From Oceanospirillum sediminis (GTDB taxonomy: Bacteria > Pseudomonadota > Gammaproteobacteria > Pseudomonadales > Halomonadaceae): DNA of 64,000 nt. Below, piece by piece: positions 50,764 to 59,702 of this stretch. The notes under the pieces are model-generated. The model had not been told where the DNA came from. It worked only from the letters and a program-made list of their open reading frames with translations, and made no database searches. The stretch is from the NCBI RefSeq assembly GCF_014164585.1, contig NZ_JACJFM010000029.1, positions 1 to 64,000 on the forward strand, given 5' to 3'. The stretch's first letter is position 1; every line of letters begins with the position of its first letter. The position numbers and the translations under genes are program-made.

Positions 50764-52479
50764 ATGAATAAGAATAACGGTCTGTTCGAAGGAATAGACC
50801 CCACTTTAACCCTGATTTCAAAAATCCTCGTGATTGGATTTGTTGTGGTCTGTGGTGTACTGGCAGATAAAGCCGGAGCGCTGTTCACGGATATTTCGGG
50901 AGATATTCTGCACCGGTTTAAATGGTTTTACCTGGCCATGGCCACCGGTGTACTGCTTTTTATGGGTTATCTGATGATGAGCCGCTTTGGCAATATCAAA
51001 CTGGGCAAAGATGACGAAGCGCCAGAGTTCAGTCTGGGTTCCTGGTTATCCATGCTGTTCAGTGCCGGTATGGGCATAGGTCTGTTGTTCTGGTCCGTAG
51101 CTGAGCCTATGTGGCATTATGCAGGCAATCCGTTTTCCTCTGAAGGTATGAGTATTGAATCAGCTGAAACCTCCATGCGTATTAGCTACTTCCACTGGGG
51201 ATTGCATCCCTGGGCCCTGTACATAACAGTAGCATTGGGGCTGGCTTACATGTCTTACCGGAAAGGCCGCCCATTGACCATTCGAGCCACACTGGAACCG
51301 CTATTCGGTAAACGACGCATGCAGGGCTGGCTGGGGCAGATTATTGATATTATGGTGGTATCGATTACCGCTTTTGGTATCGCGACCTCATTTGGCCTCG
51401 GTGTCGAACAGATGAGTACCGGTATCGAGAAGCTGTTCAATGTCGAAGTCAGCCTGGGTACTCAGATCATTCTGATCTTTGCAATTTCTCTGATTGCCAT
51501 TATGTCGGTCATGTCCGGCGTCGGTCGCGGGGTGCGTCTGTTATCTATTGGTAATGTCTGGCTGTCAGCCCTGCTTCTGGTCGGCGTAATGCTCTTTGGT
51601 CCGACTCGCTATATTCTGCACACCTGGCTGGAAGGCACCGCAGATTACAGCCAGAATATTATCGGCTTAAGCCTGTGGAGTGATGCCCAGGAAGATTCCC
51701 AATGGCAAAACTGGTGGACCGCATTCTATTGGGCGTGGTGGCTAACCTGGGCGCCATTTGTCGGTATGTTTATTGCCCGAATATCCCGCGGTCGTACTAT
51801 TCGTGAATTGATTGTCGGTGCATTAATCGCACCTACTCTGATTACCTTCCTGTGGATGGCAGCCTTTGGCGGCTCTGCGCTGAAATACGAACACGAAGAC
51901 CGTACAGCTCATCAGGCTCAGGTCACGGAGCAACAGCTGACAGGAGAAGCTGCAGAGTTTAAAGGTGGTGCCATTCTTCAAGCAACAAAAGCCGATTCCA
52001 CTCAGGCGATTTTTACACTGTTTGATGAGATTGAGGCCCGTTCTGGTGCATCAGTAAGTTATATACTGAGTGCTCTGGCTACGATCCTTCTGGTTACTTA
52101 TTTTGTGACCTCTGCAGACTCAGGCACTCTGGTACTGTGTACCCTGACGTCCCGTGGCAGTCTGGAACCGCCGCAGGCCAGTCGTATTGCCTGGGGACTG
52201 GTAATCGGTGCGATTGCTGCGGGCTTACTGTGGGCCGGTGGCCTGAAAACGGTACAAACCGCAACCATCTGCGCCGCTCTTCCTGCTGCCTTACTCGTGG
52301 TTTTAATGGCTATCTCGATCCATAAAGCAATGCAGACCGAAGCCATTGCACAGGTCAATATAGCTCAGGCACTGACACAAATTGCAGAGTATCAGAACTC
52401 AACATCAGCTAACCCTGTGTCGCAAAAAGACAGATCCCCACAGAAGTCTGAGCAAGCGGAGTCAGCAGAACTGGTTTAA
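50764..52479 (+). CDS. BCCT-family transporter for betaine, carnitine, choline or DMSP
   Basis: Twelve-helix secondary transporter of 571 residues with the family marks: the glycine motif SAGMGIGLLFWSVAEPMWHY and the Trp-rich signature AWWLTWAPFVGMFIARISRGR. It imports trimethylammonium or dimethylsulfonium compounds, and DddT proteins of DMSP clusters belong here. The periplasmic insert (about residues 375-410) and a soluble C-terminal tail are typical. ATG with AAGGA ten bases upstream. It lies between the ProC-like gene and the LysR regulator and ends at a hairpin terminator, so it is the likely uptake step of the island. Confidence 0.94.
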   Translation: MNKNNGLFEGIDPTLTLISKILVIGFVVVCGVLADKAGALFTDISGDILHRFKWFYLAMATGVLLFMGYLMMSRFGNIKLGKDDEAPEFSLGSWLSMLFSAGMGIGLLFWSVAEPMWHYAGNPFSSEGMSIESAETSMRISYFHWGLHPWALYITVALGLAYMSYRKGRPLTIRATLEPLFGKRRMQGWLGQIIDIMVVSITAFGIATSFGLGVEQMSTGIEKLFNVEVSLGTQIILIFAISLIAIMSVMSGVGRGVRLLSIGNVWLSALLLVGVMLFGPTRYILHTWLEGTADYSQNIIGLSLWSDAQEDSQWQNWWTAFYWAWWLTWAPFVGMFIARISRGRTIRELIVGALIAPTLITFLWMAAFGGSALKYEHEDRTAHQAQVTEQQLTGEAAEFKGGAILQATKADSTQAIFTLFDEIEARSGASVSYILSALATILLVTYFVTSADSGTLVLCTLTSRGSLEPPQASRIAWGLVIGAIAAGLLWAGGLKTVQTATICAALPAALLVVLMAISIHKAMQTEAIAQVNIAQALTQIAEYQNSTSANPVSQKDRSPQKSEQAESAELV

Positions 52480-52612
52480 GCTGAACGCAAAACCAGCATT
52501 TTCATAGCAAACAACGCTGTATTGCCCGATGTTCTTAGCTGGTAGTATCAAATTTTTTTGTTTCGCTGAGCATTGTTTATCTTTGCTTTAGTTCTGAAAA
52601 ATAATAATTAAG

Positions 52613-52649
52613 AAGCCGTAATCCGGGCTTTAGTCTCTGGTTACGGCTT
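52613..52649 (+). terminator. BCCT gene terminator
   Basis: Stem AAGCCGTAA (52613-52621) with TTACGGCTT (52641-52649), followed by TTCC; a T-rich run ends it. Confidence 0.72.
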
Positions 52650-52700
52650 TTCCTGTTTTGACCGTACAGGCCATCCGGGCCACTGCATTGAGGTTTAGCA

Positions 52701-53621
52701 ATGCGTATCAAACCTTTACCACCACTCAACAGCCTGGTGGCTTTTGAGGCCGCCGCCCGTTATCTCAGTTTTACCCGTGCAGCCGATGAACTGAATGTGA
52801 CTCAGGGAGCCATCAGTCGCCAGGTTCGCCACCTGGAAGATTATCTTGGAAGAGCTCTGTTTATCCGTGATAAACGAGCACTATTATTAACCGATACCGG
52901 GACAGAATATTACGAACATGTACAACAGTCACTGTTACAACTAGCCAGTGCGACCGGGGATGTACTGCAATGGCAGGGCGAAAAGCAAGTAACAGTGGTA
53001 ACAACTAATGCGATGGCATCTTATTGGCTATTGCCTCGGTTTAATCAATTTCAGGAAGAGTATCCGGATATTGATCTGCGTATCATTGCCCTTGATTCAT
53101 TACGGCACCTGCGCCATAACGAATTCGACCTGGCTCTGTTTTATTGCCATCAGGAACCTGACACACTCACAGCGACACCTCTGTTCAGCGAAAATGTATT
53201 TCCCGTATGCAGTCCAGGATATTTAGAAAAAAATCCACAGATCAGCAACCCGGAACAGCTACATACAGGCACCTTGTTATCACTGGAGGTCAAAGAATAC
53301 TGGCTGAACTGGCGGGATTGGTTTGATGGCTGTAGTCTGCCATTTCCTGGTGAAAGTACACGGCGTCTGAAGATGAACAGCTATTTACTAGTCATTCAGG
53401 CCGCTCTGAACGGTCAGGGAATTGCTCTGGCCTGGGCCAACCTGGTGGACGGGTATCTGGCCAGTGGATTGCTGGTTCGACCGGTCGATAAAAGTCTGAC
53501 CACTCAATCTCAATTTTATATGTTAGAGCCTCCAGGGTTATTCCGTCCTAAACCCGGAGTAGAAATTGTCCGTAACTGGCTAAAATCTCACGCAACCCCC
53601 GAGCAAATGACAGGATATTAA
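52701..53621 (+). CDS. LysR-family regulator, GcvA type
   Basis: 306-residue LysR regulator. Winged helix-turn-helix at about 6-65 (PPLNSLVAFEAAARYLSFTRAADELNVTQGAISRQVRHLE), which places it in the GcvA-like branch, then a two-lobed ligand domain (about 90-300). GcvA-type proteins regulate amino-acid and betaine catabolism genes among others. ATG with GAGG. It lies after the BCCT gene on the same strand, with a terminator between, and is the likely regulator of the island; this is inferred from position. No LysR box could be assigned with certainty. Confidence 0.9.
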   Translation: MRIKPLPPLNSLVAFEAAARYLSFTRAADELNVTQGAISRQVRHLEDYLGRALFIRDKRALLLTDTGTEYYEHVQQSLLQLASATGDVLQWQGEKQVTVVTTNAMASYWLLPRFNQFQEEYPDIDLRIIALDSLRHLRHNEFDLALFYCHQEPDTLTATPLFSENVFPVCSPGYLEKNPQISNPEQLHTGTLLSLEVKEYWLNWRDWFDGCSLPFPGESTRRLKMNSYLLVIQAALNGQGIALAWANLVDGYLASGLLVRPVDKSLTTQSQFYMLEPPGLFRPKPGVEIVRNWLKSHATPEQMTGY

Positions 53622-53632
53622 GCGATTTACAT

Positions 53633-53666
53633 AAAGAATCTGGCACTCAACCGTGCCAGGTTCTTT
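53633..53666. terminator. Bidirectional terminator
   Basis: CTGGCAC / GTGCCAG stem flanked by AAAGAA and TTCTTT, loop TCAACC, between converging genes. Confidence 0.82.
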
Positions 53667-53686
53667 ATTACAGAAGTTCGCAAAAA

Positions 53687-54361
53687 TCACTGCGGCGGCG
53701 GATTAACCAGGTAAATCTCAACCCTTCGGTTCTGCGCCCTGCCCTCTGCTGTGCTATTTGATGCCAGAGGCAGATCAAATGCATAACCTGTCATACTGAT
53801 ACGCTGCATTGCTATACCCTGCCTCCCCAGAGCGATACCAACTTTTTCTGCTCGCTGCAGAGACAAGCGCTCATTCAGCTTACGTGATCCGGTATTATCT
53901 GTGTGGCCATTAACACGAGCGGTAACGGCTGAAAACTCCTGCAGAACCAGAGCAACGGCTTCAATAGTGTCCTGAGCCTGAGGCTTAAGTGTGGCCTCAT
54001 TTTTATCAAAGGTGATACTGTTTGGCATCACCAGGCGAATATTATCGCCTTCCCGGATAACTCTGACGCCCTGGCTTTCCAGTTTGTTTCTCAGCTTAGC
54101 TTCTGTCTGATCGGCGTTATATCCAATACCGGTTCCGGCCAGGCCGCCAGCCATACCCAGAGCTATAGCCCGATTTCGTCTTTCTTTACTGTTATCCCCT
54201 GTTGCCAGTCCGACCAGCACACCGACTCCAGCCCCGATCAGGCCGCCTTTAGTTGCATTTGATGTCTGTTGTTCACCGGTATAAGGGTTGGTCGTTTCAC
54301 AACCGGATATGATCAGGGATGAAGCCAGAATCAGTGCTATCCCCCGATATTTAAGCGCCAT
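53687..54361 (-). CDS. OmpA-family outer-membrane lipoprotein (YiaD-like)
   Basis: 224-residue lipoprotein: lipobox IISGC (C about 21), then a Gly-zipper region (GGLIGAGVGVLVGLATGDNS and GMAGGLAGTGIGY), then an OmpA/peptidoglycan-binding domain from about 105 (ITFDKNEATLKPQAQ, VNGHTDNTGSRKLNERLSLQRAEKV, GRAQNRRVEIYL). It probably anchors the outer membrane to peptidoglycan. The Asp/Arg of NGHTDNTGS and RAQNRRVEI that bind diaminopimelate are present. ATG with AGGAG. Ends PPPQ. Confidence 0.9.
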   Translation of the reverse strand: MALKYRGIALILASSLIISGCETTNPYTGEQQTSNATKGGLIGAGVGVLVGLATGDNSKERRNRAIALGMAGGLAGTGIGYNADQTEAKLRNKLESQGVRVIREGDNIRLVMPNSITFDKNEATLKPQAQDTIEAVALVLQEFSAVTARVNGHTDNTGSRKLNERLSLQRAEKVGIALGRQGIAMQRISMTGYAFDLPLASNSTAEGRAQNRRVEIYLVNPPPQ

Positions 54362-54548
54362 GTTTCGCTCCTGTTACTGTGTTATCGGCGAAAGATCTGT
54401 TCATTATCGCCGATAGGCCTGATACTCGTCACGGGCTTTCATGTTAGGGAATGTCGAATCATTGCATGAATTCAGGTACATCCATACATACCGTAACAAA
54501 ACTATGCTAACCTTATGGCTGATAATTGACCGGGATGTCGGTAACTTT

Positions 54549-55045
54549 ATGAAAAAACTACACCTCATACGCCATGCTAAATCCAGCTGGGCAGATCCGG
54601 AATTAAAAGATAAGCAACGACCTCTGAATAAAAGAGGCATCAAAGCCTGCGGAGTCATGGCAAGGCCTATTCTGATGGCAGCCAGTGAACTGGATACTAT
54701 TTTTTGCAGTCCTGCTGTCCGTACTCAACAAACCATAGAGCTGATTGATAAGAATCTGAAAAAAATAAGCTTCACTGGCAGCTGGATAATCGCCTGTACA
54801 CCTTTGACCCGGAGGAATTATTGATCTGGTGCCAGCAATTAAACGATACACTGGAAGAGGTGACAGTTATTGCCCACAACCCGGCATTAACGGATCTGGT
54901 CAACTGGCTGACAGACTGCAAGCTGGATAATATCCCGACGTGTGCTTATGTCCAGCTTGGATTCGATGGTGACAGCTGGCAGGATTTATCTGAGAGTAGC
55001 TGTGAACTGCTGGCCTTACTTAAACCTAAAATGTATACAGCATAA
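54549..55045 (+). pseudogene. sixA: Phosphohistidine phosphatase SixA, frameshifted
   Basis: SixA dephosphorylates phospho-His in ArcB-type histidine kinases. The N-terminal part (from ATG 54549) has the RHG-type catalytic motif LIRHAKSSWAD and the helix FCSPAVRTQQTIELI. The frame ends at 54824, but a second frame carries the rest: LDNRLYTFDPEELLIWCQQL, then VIAHNPALTDLVNWLTD (the second catalytic His) to 55045. The two join if one A is added to the A7 run at 54759-54765, which would read LKKNKLHWQLDNRLYTF. So it is a one-base deletion, a sequencing slip, or a slippage-expressed gene. Otherwise the protein would be normal length (165). Confidence 0.8.
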
Positions 55046-55086
55046 GTGATAACCAGCCTCCCACACCCAACACTATTCACCTCAAA

Positions 55087-57024
55087 TCAGAGTACAGTCC
55101 TTCTTGCTTCAATCAATGCCAGATACCATTCCCTCTTTGGCGCGACGACCACAGGAGGACGCAGGTTCAGATAGCTGACATTGCGCTCCCGGTTACTGGA
55201 ATACTGATTGATCAGGTTCAGTCTTGATTCCCTGGCATGGTAGTTATCCCGCAAAAAAGCGATGGCCTCTTCGCTGAGTTCCACCCGGTAATGTTTTACC
55301 AGAGCCAGAGCCAGACGCTCTGCAGCACCAGAAAAATCATGTCGTTTTTCAACAGCCATCGCGGCCCCCATCGCAGCTTTAGTCGCTGCACTCATGCCTG
55401 GCTCAATATCATTCATATAAGTAGCATAGGTGCTGTAAATAGCCCTTTGAATCTCAGGACGGCTCAGGTGAATATGAGGTTCCAGCGCCAGGGCAATTTC
55501 AATCGCCAGCTGTTTAGCCATTTCAGGTGTAATATGGTCATCAGGTAATTCTGAGCTGGCAACACGGCCTCGTAATGATTTTTGTCGTGCTTTACTCTGG
55601 TCTTCTGTAGTCAACTTATTGTCTACCAGAAAACGATATAATTTTTCGCAGACATCCGCTTTATCCTTATCATCAAGAGAAATCTCTTTTTCTTTAACTC
55701 TAAGACCCCGTTGCCCTGAATTAATCTGCAATTTTTCCTCTTGCACGGAAAAGCGTGAAATAAACTTCTCCCAGCGATCAGATGTTTTCAGTAACTGGGC
55801 ATGTTTTCTACCAATCTGTTCATACGCTCTACGAATCTCTTTCCATAGAGAGATCGCATCTGAAAGAATATCGGCCTGTTGGTGCACCCAAAGGCTATCT
55901 GGTTTCTTCCGCTGCTTACGGGTTCTGATACAGTACTCTCTCAGATCAGCCGCTTTTTCATCAATAAACTCTTCTGCCAGTTCAACCAGCAGATCTGCTG
56001 ACTGATTAAGTTGTAACAGTTCAATGCTTTTTGCATCAGGCTCTTTACGTTCAGTTTTCTGCTTATTAATGTAGCTGGCCAGTGCACGGATACGACTGAG
56101 CCCCCGAGCCTGAGCAATACGGTATTCACTGCGTACTGTTTCCATATTATCCAGCGCATTAGCCAGCTCCCAGCGACCTTTATAATCAAACACCAGCATA
56201 GGTATCTTCCGGCCACAAAGCAGCTCAAAAGCCAGAACGATCATCTCCTCAACATCTTCATGGGTCATCAGCAGATCGTTTTCTTCTTCAATCGCCGCAA
56301 AAATACGCTCAATAAAGTTTTCCTGGCGCGGCATACCACTTTTCAAATCCGGGCTATCGCCTTGTAATCGGGTCCTGAGGATCGGAATCGCATCAGGCTC
56401 AATATGTTCCAGCTCAATCATGACATGGCGAATCAGAAAACGTTGATTGTCTGTCAGATCATCAATCCTTCGATCCATCCCCACTTGTCGGTAGATTTCA
56501 ATCTGACTGAGAAGACGGGCAAAAGCTTTGTTGCCCGTGAGATCAAAAACCGCCTGTTTCAGGGATTCCGGGTCAAGATCTACTTTCTGCAACAGAATAC
56601 GGGCAACATAGCGCGCTCTTTGTTCCGCTGACAGAGGGTGAGTTGCAAGATCCAGTGTTTGCCAGCGTAATTCAGGGAGTTGTTCCAGTACCAGTGAGAT
56701 CTGCTTTTTCTGCTGCTCTATTTTAGGAACCTGTGTCAGCTTGTAGGTTAACTGGGCAACAATACCTGCAACACCAGTAATCACGGTATAAACGAAAAAA
56801 AAGACCAGGTTTTCCTGAGTAGGTGCTTTATTGTATCCCAGCAGATAACTGATTTGCGCGGCAAAAAGAGTAACAGGACCTGCTGTCCATGCCAGAGAGA
56901 ACAGAGATATTCCCCAGGGCACGGTAGTAACCGCTTCACTGATTTGCCTGATCTGGCGGTTACCTTCTTTTTGTATGCTGACACGTGTTGTTGCTGAGCC
57001 GGAGTGACGTCTGAAAAAATCCAT
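55087..57024 (-). CDS. Membrane-anchored protein of unknown function, 645 residues
   Basis: I do not recognise a named family. Two hydrophobic segments lie near the N-terminus (about 35-60 and 72-94). The rest is a long soluble, mostly helical domain, rich in Glu, Arg, Lys and Leu, with a Cys-containing middle part (FELLCGRKIPMLVFDYKGRW) and a C-terminal section PPVVVAPKREWYLALIEARRTVL. The C-terminal half (about 480-600) has alternating Ala/Glu helices (ITPEMAKQLAIEIALALEPH). Topology suggests a cytoplasmic domain. ATG start with a weak site. The gene is convergent with the sixA remnant. No operon partner. Confidence 0.65.
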   Translation of the reverse strand: MDFFRRHSGSATTRVSIQKEGNRQIRQISEAVTTVPWGISLFSLAWTAGPVTLFAAQISYLLGYNKAPTQENLVFFFVYTVITGVAGIVAQLTYKLTQVPKIEQQKKQISLVLEQLPELRWQTLDLATHPLSAEQRARYVARILLQKVDLDPESLKQAVFDLTGNKAFARLLSQIEIYRQVGMDRRIDDLTDNQRFLIRHVMIELEHIEPDAIPILRTRLQGDSPDLKSGMPRQENFIERIFAAIEEENDLLMTHEDVEEMIVLAFELLCGRKIPMLVFDYKGRWELANALDNMETVRSEYRIAQARGLSRIRALASYINKQKTERKEPDAKSIELLQLNQSADLLVELAEEFIDEKAADLREYCIRTRKQRKKPDSLWVHQQADILSDAISLWKEIRRAYEQIGRKHAQLLKTSDRWEKFISRFSVQEEKLQINSGQRGLRVKEKEISLDDKDKADVCEKLYRFLVDNKLTTEDQSKARQKSLRGRVASSELPDDHITPEMAKQLAIEIALALEPHIHLSRPEIQRAIYSTYATYMNDIEPGMSAATKAAMGAAMAVEKRHDFSGAAERLALALVKHYRVELSEEAIAFLRDNYHARESRLNLINQYSSNRERNVSYLNLRPPVVVAPKREWYLALIEARRTVL

Positions 57025-57120
57025 CTGTTGCCTGAGTGAAGTAAAATACGGAGTCTAAGGCTATGATCTTATGACATCAATATCTGCCAGGAAAAATATA
57101 AAGCGCTACGCTTTAAAAAC

Positions 57121-58005
57121 TCAGGCAGAACAAGCCAGCTCAGATTCTGAACAGCTCAATAACCAGTTTTTATGATATTGGCTGCAGATACCTGCCATTC
57201 TTGCTGAACCAAAAGCCTGATGAGGTGCCGTTGATAGTGCAAGAACCACATCTACAGCCGGTAAGGGTGGCAGATCAGTATGAGTGATCGTCATCAATTC
57301 ATTTTCAGCACTGGATCTGGCCATAGCAGTAATGCCTTTATGTTTAAGCACAAGGCTCTTAATCGCTGTGGCACTGGCTGAAGAAGCTATCAGCTGATAG
57401 GCCCTCCCTTGTCGTTCCAGACCATCAATGGCTGTACTGTGGAACTGGCAGTCCGGTTCATACAGAATCAGGGGCAATCGCTCACGGGTTAACAGGGTAT
57501 CATCCCCTCCCCAGGCCCAGACACCAGTATCATTGCGCAACAGATATCCTTCTTCTTTTTCCGGAGAACGGGTCAGAATAGCCATATCTATTTCGCATAG
57601 GTCCAGCTTCTTACGCAACTCTGCACTGCAGTCACAGTGGATACGAATACTTTGTTCTGGCTGACTAGTGAGGATCAGTTCAACAATATCAGGCAGAATA
57701 GACTGAGCGTAATCATCCGGACAACCAATAATAAGAGGTGGCAGTTGCTCCTGTTTTTTCAGCTCAGCCAGAGCCTCATCATGCATCGCCAGAATGCGGC
57801 GAGCATAACTGACCAGAAGCTGACCATCATCTGTTAGCGCCAGATTTCGTCCTTTGCGAACAAATAAGGATTGCCCGGTCTCTTCTTCCAGCTTTTTCAT
57901 CTGCATGCTGATTGCGCTTTGTGTACGAAAGGTTTGTCGGGCAGCCCGGGTAAAACTGCCGGTATCGACAAAGGCAATAAAGCTTCTGAGCGCATCAATA
58001 TCCAT
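57121..58005 (-). CDS. LysR-family transcriptional regulator
   Basis: 294 residues. HTH at about 1-60 (DIDALRSFIAFVDTGSFTRAARQTFRTQSAISMQMKKLE), typical LysR spacing, then a ligand domain with a Cys-bearing insert (CDCSAELRKKLDLCEIDMAI). It resembles the LrhA/HexA-like branch, but its target is unknown. ATG with AGGA 9-10 bases ahead. Stands between the unknown membrane protein and the FecR-domain gene, all on the minus strand but with separate gaps. Confidence 0.87.
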   Translation of the reverse strand: MDIDALRSFIAFVDTGSFTRAARQTFRTQSAISMQMKKLEEETGQSLFVRKGRNLALTDDGQLLVSYARRILAMHDEALAELKKQEQLPPLIIGCPDDYAQSILPDIVELILTSQPEQSIRIHCDCSAELRKKLDLCEIDMAILTRSPEKEEGYLLRNDTGVWAWGGDDTLLTRERLPLILYEPDCQFHSTAIDGLERQGRAYQLIASSASATAIKSLVLKHKGITAMARSSAENELMTITHTDLPPLPAVDVVLALSTAPHQAFGSARMAGICSQYHKNWLLSCSESELACSA

Positions 58006-58114
58006 AAGATGATTTCCTGTATCCCATTTATCAATGATGTCGGATTATGCCACGTCAGGAAACACTCTGCTGATTCCAACAGAATTGTACTGCACCAGAT
58101 ACGCAATAACTCAG

Positions 58115-58756
58115 TTATTCATCACCTTCCAGTGCAGTTGTCGCAATCGCTCTTTGCAGCTTACTTTCAGGCCAGCTTTTGACCGCCCCCGGAGCTTGCC
58201 CTGCTTTAACGGTTGTCCCCTGACCGGCCTGAGTCAGTTCAACCTGACCATCAGCATTTCTGATATAAACGCCTTTACCGGAAATCATGGTCACATCCAG
58301 AGCGTCAGAGAAAATAAAGCCACCCCAGAAATCGGTTCCTCGTATACCCATAGTAGCTACCGAGGTCTCCACTTCGAATACCGGTTTTTTCTGCAAACCT
58401 ATCGCACCTGTAACAGCCCGGAATGCGCCTTCTGCCAGCTTGAACTTCACATCAGACGTACTCTTTTCAGCATTGTATTGATAACGTTTAATACTGAACC
58501 GGGTGCCTTCAGCCAGTGTAATTCGGGTGTTATCACGCAAACGGAATCTGATTTTACCGCCTTTTGGAGTAATAAGCTGATCACCGGTCTGGATCAGGGT
58601 ATCGGGCCTGACGGGCAAAACCTGTTCTCCTCGCTGAATGCTGGCACTTCCTTGTACCGCACTGATATTTCCAATGGTTTCAGCAATAACAGATGAACTG
58701 AATATAAATATTATTAAAGGGAGAAAAAGAGCTGCTTTGTTCATGATAGAGTCCAT
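58115..58756 (-). CDS. Secreted FecR-domain protein
   Basis: 213-residue exported protein; a signal peptide ends at VIAETIG (near residue 25). The FecR domain (about 40-130): LIQTGDQLITPKGGKIRFRLRDNTRITLAEGTRFSI, then FKLAEGAFRAVTG and VATMGIRGTDFWGG. FecR proteins transmit signals to an extracytoplasmic sigma factor, but none is encoded here, and no receptor is next to it. Many stand-alone FecR proteins in marine bacteria have unknown roles. Two possible ATG starts are four codons apart. Confidence 0.82.
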   Translation of the reverse strand: MDSIMNKAALFLPLIIFIFSSSVIAETIGNISAVQGSASIQRGEQVLPVRPDTLIQTGDQLITPKGGKIRFRLRDNTRITLAEGTRFSIKRYQYNAEKSTSDVKFKLAEGAFRAVTGAIGLQKKPVFEVETSVATMGIRGTDFWGGFIFSDALDVTMISGKGVYIRNADGQVELTQAGQGTTVKAGQAPGAVKSWPESKLQRAIATTALEGDE

Positions 58757-58923
58757 TAACCTAATGAAAACAGATACATTTTTTTACAGAATAGTCTGTT
58801 TTTGGTCGCCGTATAAGAGGAAAGTCAGCTACCTTTTTATATAAGACATTCTTTGTCTTGCTATGAACTGAATACTGCAACTCAGGGTTGAGTTACGTCT
58901 GAAGAACCACAGGAGATGTAACG

Positions 58924-59382
58924 ATGCTTAAATGGCTCAGTCTTGTGTATATCGGTGTTTGCCTGTTCAACCTGCTATTTTCCCTTACCGCATTGTCAGC
59001 TGCACTTGAAGTATCCGGATCAATCGGTGAACAATTGAGCACATTGTGGAATAAAATGGTGTTCAGCTTCAGCATTGCGCCTCAGTATGCTGAATTGTCT
59101 TATTTTATCCGCGATATACAGTGGGCCTGTCTGATGGGAGCTATTTTCCTTTTCTGCCTGATAGGCAATTTATGGAATAAGCGCTGGGCCTGCCGAATGA
59201 CCAGATTATTTATCTGTCTGTTTCCCGCAGTGCTGATGGCTGTGCTATATCACGGTAAAGGGTTTATGGGCACTGAATTTCTGTTTGAATATCAGAGAAC
59301 AATTTTTGAGCTATTACTCAGCTTTCTGGCAGTTATGATTATCATCCCGTATATCTCTCTGGCTCCCAGCCGCAAGCTTTGA
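58924..59382 (+). CDS. Small integral membrane protein, unknown
   Basis: 152 residues with four likely membrane segments (about 4-24, 62-82, 93-110, 124-145). No family signature that I recognise. The ATG follows GGAGATGTAACG. Upstream divergent with the FecR gene; downstream lies an AT-rich stretch. Function unknown. Confidence 0.65.
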   Translation: MLKWLSLVYIGVCLFNLLFSLTALSAALEVSGSIGEQLSTLWNKMVFSFSIAPQYAELSYFIRDIQWACLMGAIFLFCLIGNLWNKRWACRMTRLFICLFPAVLMAVLYHGKGFMGTEFLFEYQRTIFELLLSFLAVMIIIPYISLAPSRKL

Positions 59383-59694
59383 ATCAGTTCAGAGGGGGAC
59401 AACAGAGAGATAGCCTCTCTATAGGGCATGCCTTTTCCTGTTTCCAGTTAATACCAATAACCCCTGGCAAACAAGAATCGATTACAATAAAAATGGCTTT
59501 ATAAAGCTATATTTAATCAAAAGAATAAATCCCTCGAAGGTAACTCAAGAGAGAGCTGGATAATATCATTTATCCACTTAAGATCAAAATCGGAAAATGA
59601 TTTAACTTTAAATCTTAAATCCCAATAAAAAAAAGAACATTGTGAACGAATAAGCAAAGTAGCTAATACTGACCACCGGGTCTGATAACCGGCC
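59383..59694. other. AT-rich region, including a small frame overlapping the PP2C gene
   Basis: About 310 bases of low GC. The 61-codon minus-strand frame 59517-59702 is listed separately. No hairpin or repeat was evident. Confidence 0.45.
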
Positions 59695-59702
59695 TCAGTC
59701 AT
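59517..59702 (-). CDS. Possible small protein overlapping the PP2C stop
   Basis: The ATG at 59702 overlaps the PP2C stop codon by 8 bases (ATGACTGA), a common operon junction, and opens a 61-codon frame (MTEAGYQTRWSVLATLLIRS at the start, ends LELPSRDLFF). I know no homolog and the ribosome site is weak. It might be a phosphatase partner or the remnant of a longer gene. Confidence 0.32.
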   Translation of the reverse strand: MTEAGYQTRWSVLATLLIRSQCSFFYWDLRFKVKSFSDFDLKWINDIIQLSLELPSRDLFF

